A DNA stretch of 64,000 nt from Flavobacterium psychrolimnae (GTDB lineage Bacteria > Bacteroidota > Bacteroidia > Flavobacteriales > Flavobacteriaceae), in the NCBI RefSeq assembly GCF_003312425.1, contig NZ_QNUX01000002.1, forward strand, positions 124,001 through 188,000. The letters run 5' to 3'. Below, one piece after another: positions 43,317 to 52,757 of the stretch (positions within the stretch are counted from its first letter, which is position 1; every line of letters starts with the position of its first letter). Both the position numbers and the translations under genes were made by a program. Below the pieces are notes generated by a model, which was given only the letters and a program-made list of their open reading frames with translations, was not told the DNA's origin and searched no databases.

Positions 43317-44498
43317 ATGACAAATTTTAATTCTTTAGCCGAATCCATACAACATACACACGCTATTTTGCAACAAGAAGCTGTAAAAGCGGTTAATATT
43401 TCTATGACCGTTCGTAATTGGCTGGTTGGTTTTTATATTGTTGAATTTGAACAAAATGGAGAGGATAGAGCAACGTATGGAAATAAGTTATTGGCTAACT
43501 TAGCCAATACAATTGCTATTAAAGGATTAACATCCCCCGAATTATCAAGATGTAGGCAATTCTACAACACCTATCCTTTTTACGCACCAATAATTTATCA
43601 GAAATATAATCATTTGATTACTGAAAACATTTTGCGGATGCCATCCGCAAAATTCAAATTAGAAGAAAAAACAATTCTTGGGTTGTCAACCCAAGAATTT
43701 CAAAACGATGGTAAAAACATTCTTGGGATGGCATCCCAAGAATTCCAAAGTAATGATATTGAACTATTAGAGTATAATAAAAAAGTAATTCAACGAATTT
43801 CTTACTCCCACTTTATAGAGCTTATCAAAATAAAAGACCCAACACAAAGACAGTTTTACGAATTACTAATTTTAAAAACGCAACCCTCAGTTGCACAATT
43901 AAAAAAACAAATTCATTCTCTGGCATTTGAAAGAGTCGGTTTGTCTCAAAATAATGCCTTGGGATTCGAAGAATTGTTACAAAAAATTGAGCCTTCGAGC
44001 CCAATAGATTCCATAAAATCCCATTATATTTTTGATTTTCTAAAATTAGGCAACTACAATTTAATAGAAGAAAACACGCTCGAACAAGCATTGATAAACC
44101 ATTTACAGGAATTTATTGTAGAACTAGGAAACGGCTTTTGCTTTGAAGCACGACAAAAGAAAATCCTTATAGACGAGGAAAACTATTTTGTAGATTTAGT
44201 TTTTTATCACCGAATTTTAAAATGCCATGTTTTAATAGAACTGAAAGCGGATCAATTTAAGCACGAGCATTTATCACAGCTCAATACGTATGTTTCCTAT
44301 TACAGGGAAGAAGTAAAACAACCCGATGACAACCCGCCAATAGGTATTTTGTTATGTACCCAAAAAGGAACAAAACTGGTAGAATATGCCCTTTCCGGAA
44401 TGGACGAAAAACTGTTTGTGTCTAAATATTTACTGCAACTGCCTAGCAAAGAAGTATTGCAAGCCTTTATTGAAAATGAACTAAAGCAATTGGAATAA
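43317..44498 (+). CDS. YhcG/DUF1016 family PD-(D/E)XK nuclease
   Basis: 393 residues. The N-terminal DUF1016 domain is clear (AESIQHTHAILQQEAVKAVN; NWLVGFYIVEFEQNGEDRA; LANTIAIKGLTSPELSRCRQ, ~1-90). The C-terminal nuclease has VDLVFYHRILKCHVLIELKAD (~289-309 in part), giving the D-x14-E-x-K site. Between them, residues ~103-145 are made of three near-repeats (NILRMPSAKF, TILGLSTQEF, NILGMASQEF), each encoded by a palindromic insertion. Such proteins often accompany type I restriction loci; this one sits between hsdM and hsdS. Function in defence is inferred. Confidence 0.88.
   Translation: MTNFNSLAESIQHTHAILQQEAVKAVNISMTVRNWLVGFYIVEFEQNGEDRATYGNKLLANLANTIAIKGLTSPELSRCRQFYNTYPFYAPIIYQKYNHLITENILRMPSAKFKLEEKTILGLSTQEFQNDGKNILGMASQEFQSNDIELLEYNKKVIQRISYSHFIELIKIKDPTQRQFYELLILKTQPSVAQLKKQIHSLAFERVGLSQNNALGFEELLQKIEPSSPIDSIKSHYIFDFLKLGNYNLIEENTLEQALINHLQEFIVELGNGFCFEARQKKILIDEENYFVDLVFYHRILKCHVLIELKADQFKHEHLSQLNTYVSYYREEVKQPDDNPPIGILLCTQKGTKLVEYALSGMDEKLFVSKYLLQLPSKEVLQAFIENELKQLE
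43629..43744. repeat. Three in-frame palindromic mini-elements in the YhcG-like gene
   Basis: Hairpins at 43629-43654 (arms ATTTTGCGGAT / ATCCGCAAAAT), 43673-43699 (AATTCTTGGGTT / AACCCAAGAATT) and 43719-43744 (ATTCTTGGGAT / ATCCCAAGAAT), each with a three-base centre. All three keep the reading frame. Two more members lie just upstream of the gene. Confidence 0.85.
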
Positions 44499-44790
44499 TT
44501 GGCGGAGAAAGAGGGATTTTAGCTCCTGGTTAGATTCCTACTCAAAACAAAATAGCAGAGAGGATGGGATTCGAATACCGCGACAGGGTTCGAACCAGAA
44601 ACCCTAAAGTTACAACTTGACCTTGACTGGATTCAAACCTATAACCTTAACAGTTATATTGTAATCGCAGAAGTGGAGCTTGTCATCCCGAGCGCAGTCG
44701 AGAGACGAACCTTTGAACGCCTGCTTAGAAGGCAGGTGCTATAAACATAATCCTTAAAAAAACTTTTGAAAGGGTAATTAGCATAAAGAT
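44499..44790. other. Spacer with REP-like and tRNA-like fragments
   Basis: 292 bases without a gene between the YhcG-like gene and hsdS. It includes TGTCATCCCGAGCGCAGTCG at 44681-44700, a second REP-like copy, a small hairpin GCCTGCTTAGAAGGCAGG at 44719-44736, and two stretches resembling tRNA T-arms (GGATTCGAA, GGGTTCGAACC near 44568 and 44586) without cloverleaves. Confidence 0.5.
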
Positions 44791-45987
44791 ATGGAATTAA
44801 CAGTAAATGAACGAATTGCAAATAATGTTGAAGTAATGCAGAAAGTTAGACTAAAACATATAGTAAAAATATCAAAAGGGAAAAAATCCATTGAAGTAAA
44901 CTCATCCAATTTGAGGTATATTCAAATTGGAGATCTAAGGAATGACAATAATCTTAAATATGCTGAACATAGCAAATCTAATGTTCTTTGCACAAAAAAT
45001 GACGTTTTAATTGCTTGGGACGGCGCAAATGCTGGAACAATTGGATATAATCTTGAAGGTGCTGTTGGTAGTACTTTAGCCAAATTAGTAATTAATGATA
45101 ATTACAAAATATTTCCGAATTTTTTAGGTAGATTTTTACAAACTAAATCCAAAAGCTTAAGAGATAATTGTTCTGGAGCAACAATTCCGCACATTTCAAA
45201 ATCAGAACTTGAAAACATAGAAATCCCCCTTCCTTCGCTACTAACCCAACAAAAAATAGCCGAAATTCTCGACACCGCGGACCAATTGCGCCAATACAAC
45301 AAGCAACTTATTGAAAAATATGATGCCTTGATACAAAGTTTGTTTATGGAGATGTTTGGGGATCCGGTGAGGAATGAAAAGGGATGGGAAACGGTACAAG
45401 TTGAAAGTGTCGCTTCAAAAGAAAAACATAGCATCAAAGCTGGTCCATTCGGTTCTTCTTTGAAAAAAGAATTTTATGTTCAAAATGGATATAAAATATA
45501 TGGTCAAGAACAGGTTATAAAAGACAATATGTCATTTGGTAATTATTATATTGATGAAAAAAAGTATAAAGAATTAGAGAGTTGTAAAGTAAAAAATGGA
45601 GATGTATTAATTTCATTAGTTGGTACTTATGGTAAAGTTTCTATAATTCCAGAAGTATTTGAAAAAGGCATAATTAACCCTCGATTAATGAAAATTTCTC
45701 CAAATAAAAATATTATTAGACCCGATTTTTTGAAATTTTTACTGCAAAGTTCTCACGTAGAAAAACAATTAAAAAATCATTCACGAGGAGGAACAATGGA
45801 TATCATAAATGTCGGTATTATTAGAAAAATATTCATTCCATTACCACCTCTCAAGATCCAAAATTTATTTGCAGAGCGAGTACAAATGATAGAAGCCCAA
45901 AAACAACAAGCCCAAGAAGCTTTAGCAAAAAGCGAGAATTTGTTTCAGAGTTTGTTGCAACGGGCGTTTAAGGGGGAGTTAGTGTAA
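44791..45987 (+). CDS. hsdS: Type I restriction-modification specificity subunit HsdS
   Basis: 398 residues with two target-recognition domains. TRD1 (~15-145) ends in IPHISKSELENIEIPLPSLLTQQKI and the central conserved helix AEILDTADQLRQYNKQLIEKYDALIQSLFMEMF (in parts, ~152-190). TRD2 (~200-350) ends in MDIINVGIIRKIFIPLPPLKIQN, followed by the distal helix (EAQKQQAQEALAKSENLFQSLLQRAF). It sets the bipartite recognition sequence for both HsdM and HsdR. The N-terminal TRD is distinctly more A+T-rich than the conserved regions, as is usual after TRD exchange. Confidence 0.93.
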   Translation: MELTVNERIANNVEVMQKVRLKHIVKISKGKKSIEVNSSNLRYIQIGDLRNDNNLKYAEHSKSNVLCTKNDVLIAWDGANAGTIGYNLEGAVGSTLAKLVINDNYKIFPNFLGRFLQTKSKSLRDNCSGATIPHISKSELENIEIPLPSLLTQQKIAEILDTADQLRQYNKQLIEKYDALIQSLFMEMFGDPVRNEKGWETVQVESVASKEKHSIKAGPFGSSLKKEFYVQNGYKIYGQEQVIKDNMSFGNYYIDEKKYKELESCKVKNGDVLISLVGTYGKVSIIPEVFEKGIINPRLMKISPNKNIIRPDFLKFLLQSSHVEKQLKNHSRGGTMDIINVGIIRKIFIPLPPLKIQNLFAERVQMIEAQKQQAQEALAKSENLFQSLLQRAFKGELV

Positions 45988-46006
45988 TAAAAACAAAGGC
46001 ATAAAT

Positions 46007-47338
46007 ATGGAAACACAATCAGTACTTAAAATCAAAACTTTGCGAGATCAAATCAAAGGAAAGTTAACTTCATTTGACCCTGTTCAATTCTACAATACCA
46101 AATTTGGTAACGAAAATGAATACAACGGAAAAAGTATTTATTTAGGTCTTGATGCTATACTGGTTGATATTTCCTATTTTGTTAAATCGCATAATATTTT
46201 CATTCAGGCTTCAACCTTAGATGAAAGAAATGAGATAGCAAACGATCTCGACTCTATCCTGAGCTATATTCAAATACCTCAATCTCTGTTTCAATACATT
46301 GATAGTTTAAAAGTCAAACTACGAAAATATAATCTTCGTACCAATATTGCAAGATGGGAATTATTTCAAGAAGCTAACAAAGGACTTTTGGAACAAAGAG
46401 ATGAGTTTCATCAAGCTTTAAAATTCATCAATGAAATTAAAGAAAAAGCAACTAATTCAAATACTTCCGTTTCTGAGAAATTAGAAGCCATTACTAAAAA
46501 GTTCGAAGATCTTGAAAAAAAAATTGAGGAAGTTGATGAGGTAAAAATTGAAATAGTCACTAATTCTGAGAATTTAAAAACCATAAATACAGGACTTCTA
46601 AAAGTTAAAGACGAAGCTGACGAAAACCTTGAAGGTATTGTTGAAAGTTACAATGAAGTAAAAAGCAATGAAAAGGTTATAAATTCTTTTGCCCAAAAAG
46701 TTCAGGAAAGAGACAATCGTTTAGGAGAATTACAGCAATTAACCGAAGAAAATAAACAGAAACTTAACGACTATGATATTGAAAGAGCTAAAATACTGGA
46801 AGATGCAAAAAAATTAATTGAAAGTGCTAAGACAGCTTTAAATTACAAAACTGCAGAAGGAATTAGTGAATCATTTCAAACACAATTAAAAGATGCTCGT
46901 AAATGGTATTTTTCAGTTTTATGGATTTTAGGTGCTTCCATTTTTATAATAACAGCAATATTGTTAGGCATTTGGGTAGCTTTTGACAAGACAAATGATC
47001 TTCATTTAATTATTGGGAGAATCGCTTTGATTCCACTTCCAATTATTGCAGCAGTATTTTGTGCCAATCAATACGTAAAACAAAAAAATCTTATTGAAGA
47101 TTACGCCTATAAAATGGTTTTAGCCAAATCAATAGTTGGTTTTTCAGAACAACTTAAAAAAGATCCTTCTGACGATAAAGGTGAATATATCCATTACATG
47201 AAAGTAGCTTTGGAAGAAATTCATAAAGACCCATTGAGAAAAAGAGATCAAAAACTGGTGGAGAATAAAATTGAAAATTTTTCAATAAAAGAGATTCTTG
47301 AAGTTGCAGAAAGAATGGTGAAAATTGGAAAGTCTTAA
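46007..47338 (+). CDS. Membrane protein with long coiled coil, within the type I locus
   Basis: 443 residues. Residues ~1-140 are helical and soluble, ~145-290 form a long coiled coil rich in Glu/Lys/Asn (EKLEAITKKFEDLEKKIEEV), then two transmembrane helices (WILGASIFIITAILLGIWVA and LIIGRIALIPLPIIAAVFCA, ~302-350), and a ~95-residue cytoplasmic tail. It starts 19 bases after hsdS, so it is cotranscribed. No family name is recognised. A membrane-anchored accessory of the restriction system or an independent passenger are both possible. Confidence 0.75.
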   Translation: METQSVLKIKTLRDQIKGKLTSFDPVQFYNTKFGNENEYNGKSIYLGLDAILVDISYFVKSHNIFIQASTLDERNEIANDLDSILSYIQIPQSLFQYIDSLKVKLRKYNLRTNIARWELFQEANKGLLEQRDEFHQALKFINEIKEKATNSNTSVSEKLEAITKKFEDLEKKIEEVDEVKIEIVTNSENLKTINTGLLKVKDEADENLEGIVESYNEVKSNEKVINSFAQKVQERDNRLGELQQLTEENKQKLNDYDIERAKILEDAKKLIESAKTALNYKTAEGISESFQTQLKDARKWYFSVLWILGASIFIITAILLGIWVAFDKTNDLHLIIGRIALIPLPIIAAVFCANQYVKQKNLIEDYAYKMVLAKSIVGFSEQLKKDPSDDKGEYIHYMKVALEEIHKDPLRKRDQKLVENKIENFSIKEILEVAERMVKIGKS

Positions 47339-47458
47339 TTGACTATTTAATCCGCATTAGACCACAAATAAATAAAAATAGATAAGCGGATATAAATCCC
47401 GAATATCAATATAAGAGACAAACAGCCACTTTGGATTTATATTCTAGTTACAAAAAAA

Positions 47459-48007
47459 ATGAATTATAAAGATATTCTCCATCAAATTGAACAAAGCCAA
47501 ACAAACACTTTTTGTACTTTAGATATATTTCTGAGTTCTGGGACATTGATATTACCGAAATACCGAAGAGGATTATATTGGCTATGGACTCGTTTAGATT
47601 TAGTGGTACAAAATCAAATAAAGGAAAATCATAAGAGCGAAGTCCCGATTACAAAGTTAGTGCAACAGCGTTCTGGGCTGGCACATATCTGCGAAGTAAA
47701 AAAAGATGATTTCACAATTGTTTACAATGGCAAAGGTGGATATCTCAATAATCCAAGAAGTTTTGGTCTTAGGGAGCGAATTTTACAAGAGTTGAATTCT
47801 AATGACTTTAGAACAGGAACATTAAATATTTGCAACCGGAATTTTAATAGCGCAGACTGGGCGGTGAGTTTTTTTGATTTTGACGCTCAGGAAAATCATG
47901 AGATTGTACAATTATTACAAACGGATAATGCTTATCAAGAATATGCTGCTGATATAGAAAAGCTTTGGCGTTTGGAATTTGGTCATCCTATTTTATGTAG
48001 GTATTAA
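47459..48007 (+). CDS. Hypothetical protein, possibly GIY-YIG-like
   Basis: 182 residues. RGLYWLWTRLD (~38-48), FTIVYNGKGGYLNN (~83-96) and LRERILQEL (~102-110) are spaced like the GIY, YIG and catalytic-Arg segments of a GIY-YIG nuclease, but the core is not canonical, so this is a tentative fold guess. It stands between the coiled-coil membrane gene and a PD-(D/E)XK gene, 12 bases ahead of the latter. Confidence 0.55.
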   Translation: MNYKDILHQIEQSQTNTFCTLDIFLSSGTLILPKYRRGLYWLWTRLDLVVQNQIKENHKSEVPITKLVQQRSGLAHICEVKKDDFTIVYNGKGGYLNNPRSFGLRERILQELNSNDFRTGTLNICNRNFNSADWAVSFFDFDAQENHEIVQLLQTDNAYQEYAADIEKLWRLEFGHPILCRY

Positions 48008-48018
48008 TTCGAATTTAT

Positions 48019-49131
48019 ATGAAAAATACCATGAAAATGCAATCTACTTTTTTTGAATCATTAATGCTTGCTGATGCGGAGCGAATTCATTCGCAAACAC
48101 TTGCATGGATATTAAATTTGCATGAAACTATTTTTCCGAAACAAGAGAAAAAATATTTTTTTAAAAGTTTGTTTAATTTATCAAACAATATCATAATTGA
48201 GGATAATTATTTTGTTGGTACCGAGATAAACAATCTTGATATTGTTATTAGAACCAATGACACTACTTTGGTCATAGAAAATAAACTTAAGTCATCAGAA
48301 CACAGTTTTCAGTCCGACAAATATTTAAATGCACTTCCAGTTAATTTAAGAAGTTGTGAAGAGAATACCTACTTTGCTTTTCTATCATTGACTGCAGAAT
48401 CTCCAAAAAACTCTAGATGGATCTCAGTTTCATTTGAAAATTTGTTAGAAAGTTTACAGTGCATACAATGGAATAAAGAGGACAGATCTTATACTTTTAT
48501 TGAGGAGTATATAAAGACTCTCGAAAATTTGGTGGGTGCTTTTAATCATTTTATGCAAAATCATCACGAATACGAAACTGTATTTATGGACGGTCATAAG
48601 AAAAAACATGAAAAAGATCCAGAAGATGAAAAATATAAAAGTTATTCAAAAAAAGAGTACATACGTAAGAATCAATTGGAAACAATTTTTCAAAAAGCAT
48701 TTATAAAAAAAGTAGTTTCTGATTTAAATCTTAAAGATTATCATATATCAGAAACCCATGGTGTTGCATTATTACAAGTAAATAGGAAAAAAATTATTTT
48801 AGGAAATAAACCATTCTTTTTAGGCTTTCAATTTCAAGGTAATACTTTAAAAATAAACTTTGCAGGAGAAGAATATGGGAAATCAAAAGCTAATCAAATA
48901 ACTAATGAAATGATTGCTGTTTTTGAATCAGTTTTCAAAAATAAAAATGGTTTTACTAGACTCAACAAGCCTAAGACTAAAGCATATATGTCAGTTTCCA
49001 AAAAGCTTGACAAACAACTTTTTGAATATAATATGGATGAATTGAAAGTGTTTATCCAAGTAATTTTACAAAATTTGGATATTTTTCTTCCTGAATTGGA
49101 AAGTAAGTTAAAAGAATTATGTAAAACTTAA
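48019..49131 (+). CDS. PD-(D/E)XK nuclease superfamily protein
   Basis: 370 residues. An N-terminal motif ADAERIHSQTLAWILN (~14-29) is typical of PDDEXK_4-type proteins, followed by the catalytic strand pair NNLDIVIRTNDTTLVIENK (~66-84), with the Asp and the E-N-K expected of the nuclease. The rest has no obvious motif. Members are common passengers in restriction loci and prophages. It is in the same direction as hsdR, which begins 73 bases later with its own A+T-rich leader. Confidence 0.78.
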   Translation: MKNTMKMQSTFFESLMLADAERIHSQTLAWILNLHETIFPKQEKKYFFKSLFNLSNNIIIEDNYFVGTEINNLDIVIRTNDTTLVIENKLKSSEHSFQSDKYLNALPVNLRSCEENTYFAFLSLTAESPKNSRWISVSFENLLESLQCIQWNKEDRSYTFIEEYIKTLENLVGAFNHFMQNHHEYETVFMDGHKKKHEKDPEDEKYKSYSKKEYIRKNQLETIFQKAFIKKVVSDLNLKDYHISETHGVALLQVNRKKIILGNKPFFLGFQFQGNTLKINFAGEEYGKSKANQITNEMIAVFESVFKNKNGFTRLNKPKTKAYMSVSKKLDKQLFEYNMDELKVFIQVILQNLDIFLPELESKLKELCKT

Positions 49132-49204
49132 TTCACAATATGATTTTAAACAAAATAGGCATTTTACAAATAATGTAGTATTTTAGTGGCATCAATAAAA
49201 AACC

Positions 49205-52200
49205 ATGCAAAGCAACTTTACCTTTCTTCAACAAGAATTTCCAGAAATCTACCGAGAAATTGCAGATGCCGAAAAACACACGTTTACAGCACCTCGTTAT
49301 GCGGCTCTGTTGTGCAGAAGTACATTAGAGAAAGCATTATTTTGGTTGTATAAAAATGATGAAGATTTAGAGTTGCCTTATGATACCAAATTAGGTGCCT
49401 TACTCCACAACGAAAGTTTCAAAAACATACTCAAACCAAGTATGCTAATGGAATTGGACATTGTGCGCTTGAATGGTAACAATGCAGCTCATGGAAAAAC
49501 CGTTAAGGCTTTAGACGCATTGCAGTCTTTGAAAAACAGCTTTCGCTTTTTGACTTTTTTAAGCAAATATTACAGCGAAAATAATCCTGATATTTCAGAA
49601 TTTGATGAAAAAGTAATTCCATATGGAGATACCAATGATAAAAACACAAAACAGCTCCAGGCTCTTGCCGAAAAGCTGGAAGAAGAGCGTGCTGAAGCGC
49701 AAAAAGCATTAAAAGAACAAGAAAAACTAGCCGCAGAAAACGATTTACTGCGCAAACAATTAGAAGCACAATTGCAACTCATTGCGGAACGTAAAGAAGA
49801 ACGTTTTCAAGAAATAACGGTAGAACAAGCCATTCCGGAATTAACATCCGAACATCAAACACGCCTTATACTAATAGATTTACTATTAAGAGAAGCAGGT
49901 TGGGATAAACTGAGAGAAGGGCGAGAAATAGAATTTGAGGTAACCGGAATGCCATTAACAACAAATCCATCAGGAAAAGGTTTTGTAGATTATGTGCTAT
50001 GGGGCGATAATGGTTTGCCATTAGCAGTGGTAGAAGCCAAAAGTACCATTCACTCTGCATCCAAAGGAAAGCACCAAGCCACTTTATATGCAGATTGTCT
50101 AGAAAAAAGCACGGGGCAACGTCCTATTATTTTTTACAGTAATGGTTTTGAAACTCACATTTGGGAAGATACTTTTTATCAAGACAGAAAAATACAAGGT
50201 TTTTATACCAAAGAAGAATTACAAGTTCTTATTGAAAGACGTTTTGCACGTAAAGATTTAAGAGAATTTGGTGTAAATACAAATATTGCCGGAAGATATT
50301 ATCAACTGGAAGCCATCAAAAGAGTAGCGGAACACTTGGTAACCACCAACCAAAACAAACTCAGAGGAACGAGCAGGAAAGCTTTGTTGGTGATGGCAAC
50401 CGGAAGCGGAAAAACAAGAACCGCAGCGGCAATGGTAGATATGTTTACCAAATGCAATTGGGCAAAACGAATATTGTTTCTGGCTGATAGAAATGCCTTG
50501 GTCACACAAGCCAAAAATGCTTTTAAGGAACATTTGCCGCACTTGTCAGCCATTGATTTAACTAAAGAAAAAGAAGATAATGGTACCAGAGTCGTTTTCT
50601 CTACCTACCCAACCATTTTGAATAAAATTGACAGTCTCAAAAGCGAAGACGAACGCTTTTATGGCGTGGGGCATTTTGATTTGATTATCATCGATGAAGC
50701 TCACCGCTCCGTATATCAAAAATACCAATCCATTTTTAATTATTTCGATTGTATTCTGATTGGTTTGACTGCTACTCCTAAAAAGGAAATCGATAAAAAC
50801 ACCTATGGTTTATTCGAAATTGAAGACGATAATCCAACATATGCTTACGAATTAAACAAAGCGGTTGCGGATAATTATTTAAAACCGCCAAAAGCTTTTA
50901 AAATCCCACTGAAATTTCCAAGGGAAGGTATTGTATATGATGACCTTTCAGAAGAAGATCAAATACGTTTTAAGGAACTATTTGGTGTTCAATTTGGTGA
51001 TGAAAACCAAGTTTGCAATGTGGATAAAAGCAAGATCAATACCTGGTTGTACAATACCGATACCATCGATAAAGTATTAGACTATTTGATGACCAATGGA
51101 CAAAAGATTGCTGGAGGTGATAAACTCGGAAAGACCATTCTTTTTGCGAAAAACCATAAACATGCCGCTTTTATAGAAGAACGCTTCAATAAAAATTATC
51201 CTCAGTATGGTGGCAGTTTTCTTCGGGTAATTGATAATTACGAAGATAAAGCGCAAGACTTATTGGAGAAATTTTGTTTTGATAAAGGCGACGAAAAAGA
51301 ACCTCAAATTGCCGTTTCCGTAGACATGATGGATACGGGCGTTGATGCGCCCAGAGTATTAAACTTGGTGTTTTTTAAAGAAGTAAAATCATATTCAAAA
51401 TACTGGCAAATGATTGGTCGAGGTACCCGTTTGTGTCTGGATATTTTTGCACCGGGAATAGACAAAGAATATTTCTTAATCTTTGACTTCTGTGGCAATT
51501 TTGAATATTTTGGAGACAATCCAGATGGTGAAACACAAAAAACTGCCCTTTCATTAGCACAACAAACCTTCAATACAAAACTGGAAATTGTGATGGCAGT
51601 TCGTCAGTTACAAGACCCAACGGAGGAACAAGAACACATTCAAATTCAATTTACGGATGATTTACACCAATTAGTGGATCATTTAAATGAGGCCCTTTTT
51701 GAAGTCCGCAAACACTGGCGTTATGTTTTAGAATATAAAAACAGAGCGAGATGGAACAATTTGTTACAAGGTGATGTGCTCAATATACAAAGCAATTTGT
51801 CTCATTTAATAGATTATAACCAAGACAAAGACGAATTTGCCAAACGATTTGATTTACTCGTTTACAAGTTGCAACTGGCATTGATTACCGGTGATAAAGC
51901 ACAAGTAAGACACATTAACAATGTGTATGACATTGTGAACATGCTATTTACAAAACGAAATATTCCTGCCGTTCAAGCAAAAATTTCAACTATCAAACAG
52001 CTTCAAAATGAACAATTTTGGAGTACCGTTAATGTGCAACAATTGGAAGTAATCCGTCAAGAACTTCGTGATTTAATCCAGTTCCTAAAAGATGAAAAGA
52101 AACTCGATCCTGTTTATACTTCATTCACAGATGAACTTCATTTAGACATGGTGGAAGAAGTAGACCTTTTGGCTACTTACACTTCACTTCAAAGTTATAA

Positions 52201-52657
52201 AGACCGTGTGGAAGCCTTTATAAGAAAAAACAAATCTCATTTAGTAATTGATAAATTATATAAAAACTTGCCCATTACTATGAATGAATTGGAAGTGTTG
52301 GAACAATTTCTGTTGAAAGAAGCTTTGGAAAGCAAAGACCGTTTTATTAAAGAATACGGTGAACAACCGTTAGGTAAATTTGTTCGAAATATCATTGGTT
52401 TAGATATTGAAATAGCCAATCAATTATTTGCGGACTTTATCTCCAAAGGAAATTTGAATGGCAATCAAATTACGTTCATCCAAAAAATAATCAATTATCT
52501 CAACCAAAAAGGGGTAATAGAAAAACAATTACTGACACAAGCCCCTTTTAATGAACATCACGATCAGGGTGTTTTTGGGATATTCCCGGAAGAAGATCAA
52601 GTCATGAAAGTGATTCAAGTCATCAATCAGGTCAATGAAAATGCCATGTTTGCATAG
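49205..52657 (+). CDS. hsdR: Type I restriction enzyme subunit HsdR (EcoEI-like)
   Basis: 1,150 residues. A DUF4145-like N-terminal domain (~1-105; APRYAALLCRSTLEKALFWL), a coiled coil (~140-200), then the nuclease domain with FVDYVLWGDNGLPLAVVEAKS in part (~260-280; D and E-x-K). The motor has Walker A MATGSGKT (~396-403), DEAHRS (~497), TATPKKE (~520), MMDTGVDAP (~705) and QMIGRGTR (~737), and ends in an EcoEI_R_C-type helical region. It translocates and cleaves unmodified DNA with HsdM/HsdS. It is the last gene of the type I locus. Confidence 0.94.
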   Translation: MQSNFTFLQQEFPEIYREIADAEKHTFTAPRYAALLCRSTLEKALFWLYKNDEDLELPYDTKLGALLHNESFKNILKPSMLMELDIVRLNGNNAAHGKTVKALDALQSLKNSFRFLTFLSKYYSENNPDISEFDEKVIPYGDTNDKNTKQLQALAEKLEEERAEAQKALKEQEKLAAENDLLRKQLEAQLQLIAERKEERFQEITVEQAIPELTSEHQTRLILIDLLLREAGWDKLREGREIEFEVTGMPLTTNPSGKGFVDYVLWGDNGLPLAVVEAKSTIHSASKGKHQATLYADCLEKSTGQRPIIFYSNGFETHIWEDTFYQDRKIQGFYTKEELQVLIERRFARKDLREFGVNTNIAGRYYQLEAIKRVAEHLVTTNQNKLRGTSRKALLVMATGSGKTRTAAAMVDMFTKCNWAKRILFLADRNALVTQAKNAFKEHLPHLSAIDLTKEKEDNGTRVVFSTYPTILNKIDSLKSEDERFYGVGHFDLIIIDEAHRSVYQKYQSIFNYFDCILIGLTATPKKEIDKNTYGLFEIEDDNPTYAYELNKAVADNYLKPPKAFKIPLKFPREGIVYDDLSEEDQIRFKELFGVQFGDENQVCNVDKSKINTWLYNTDTIDKVLDYLMTNGQKIAGGDKLGKTILFAKNHKHAAFIEERFNKNYPQYGGSFLRVIDNYEDKAQDLLEKFCFDKGDEKEPQIAVSVDMMDTGVDAPRVLNLVFFKEVKSYSKYWQMIGRGTRLCLDIFAPGIDKEYFLIFDFCGNFEYFGDNPDGETQKTALSLAQQTFNTKLEIVMAVRQLQDPTEEQEHIQIQFTDDLHQLVDHLNEALFEVRKHWRYVLEYKNRARWNNLLQGDVLNIQSNLSHLIDYNQDKDEFAKRFDLLVYKLQLALITGDKAQVRHINNVYDIVNMLFTKRNIPAVQAKISTIKQLQNEQFWSTVNVQQLEVIRQELRDLIQFLKDEKKLDPVYTSFTDELHLDMVEEVDLLATYTSLQSYKDRVEAFIRKNKSHLVIDKLYKNLPITMNELEVLEQFLLKEALESKDRFIKEYGEQPLGKFVRNIIGLDIEIANQLFADFISKGNLNGNQITFIQKIINYLNQKGVIEKQLLTQAPFNEHHDQGVFGIFPEEDQVMKVIQVINQVNENAMFA

Positions 52658-52757
52658 TAATGATCTAGTTTACAAAAATATTTTCCTTCCCATTTGGACA
52701 GCCTTTTCATAGTGAAAAGCAATAGCGCTACTATTTTACAACACACATTTAAATCTT

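Noticed and set aside
44560..44640. tRNA-like fragments (GGATTCGAA and GGGTTCGAACC) as a possible right attachment site of the element
   Set aside because: They resemble T-arms only; no acceptor or anticodon arms can be formed and they do not match the 3' end of tRNA-Val, so they are not a second att copy.
41667..52657. BREX or Dnd/Ssp system in the methylase-containing region
   Set aside because: No PglZ, BrxC or sulfur-transfer genes; HsdM, HsdS and HsdR motifs identify an ordinary type I system with passengers.
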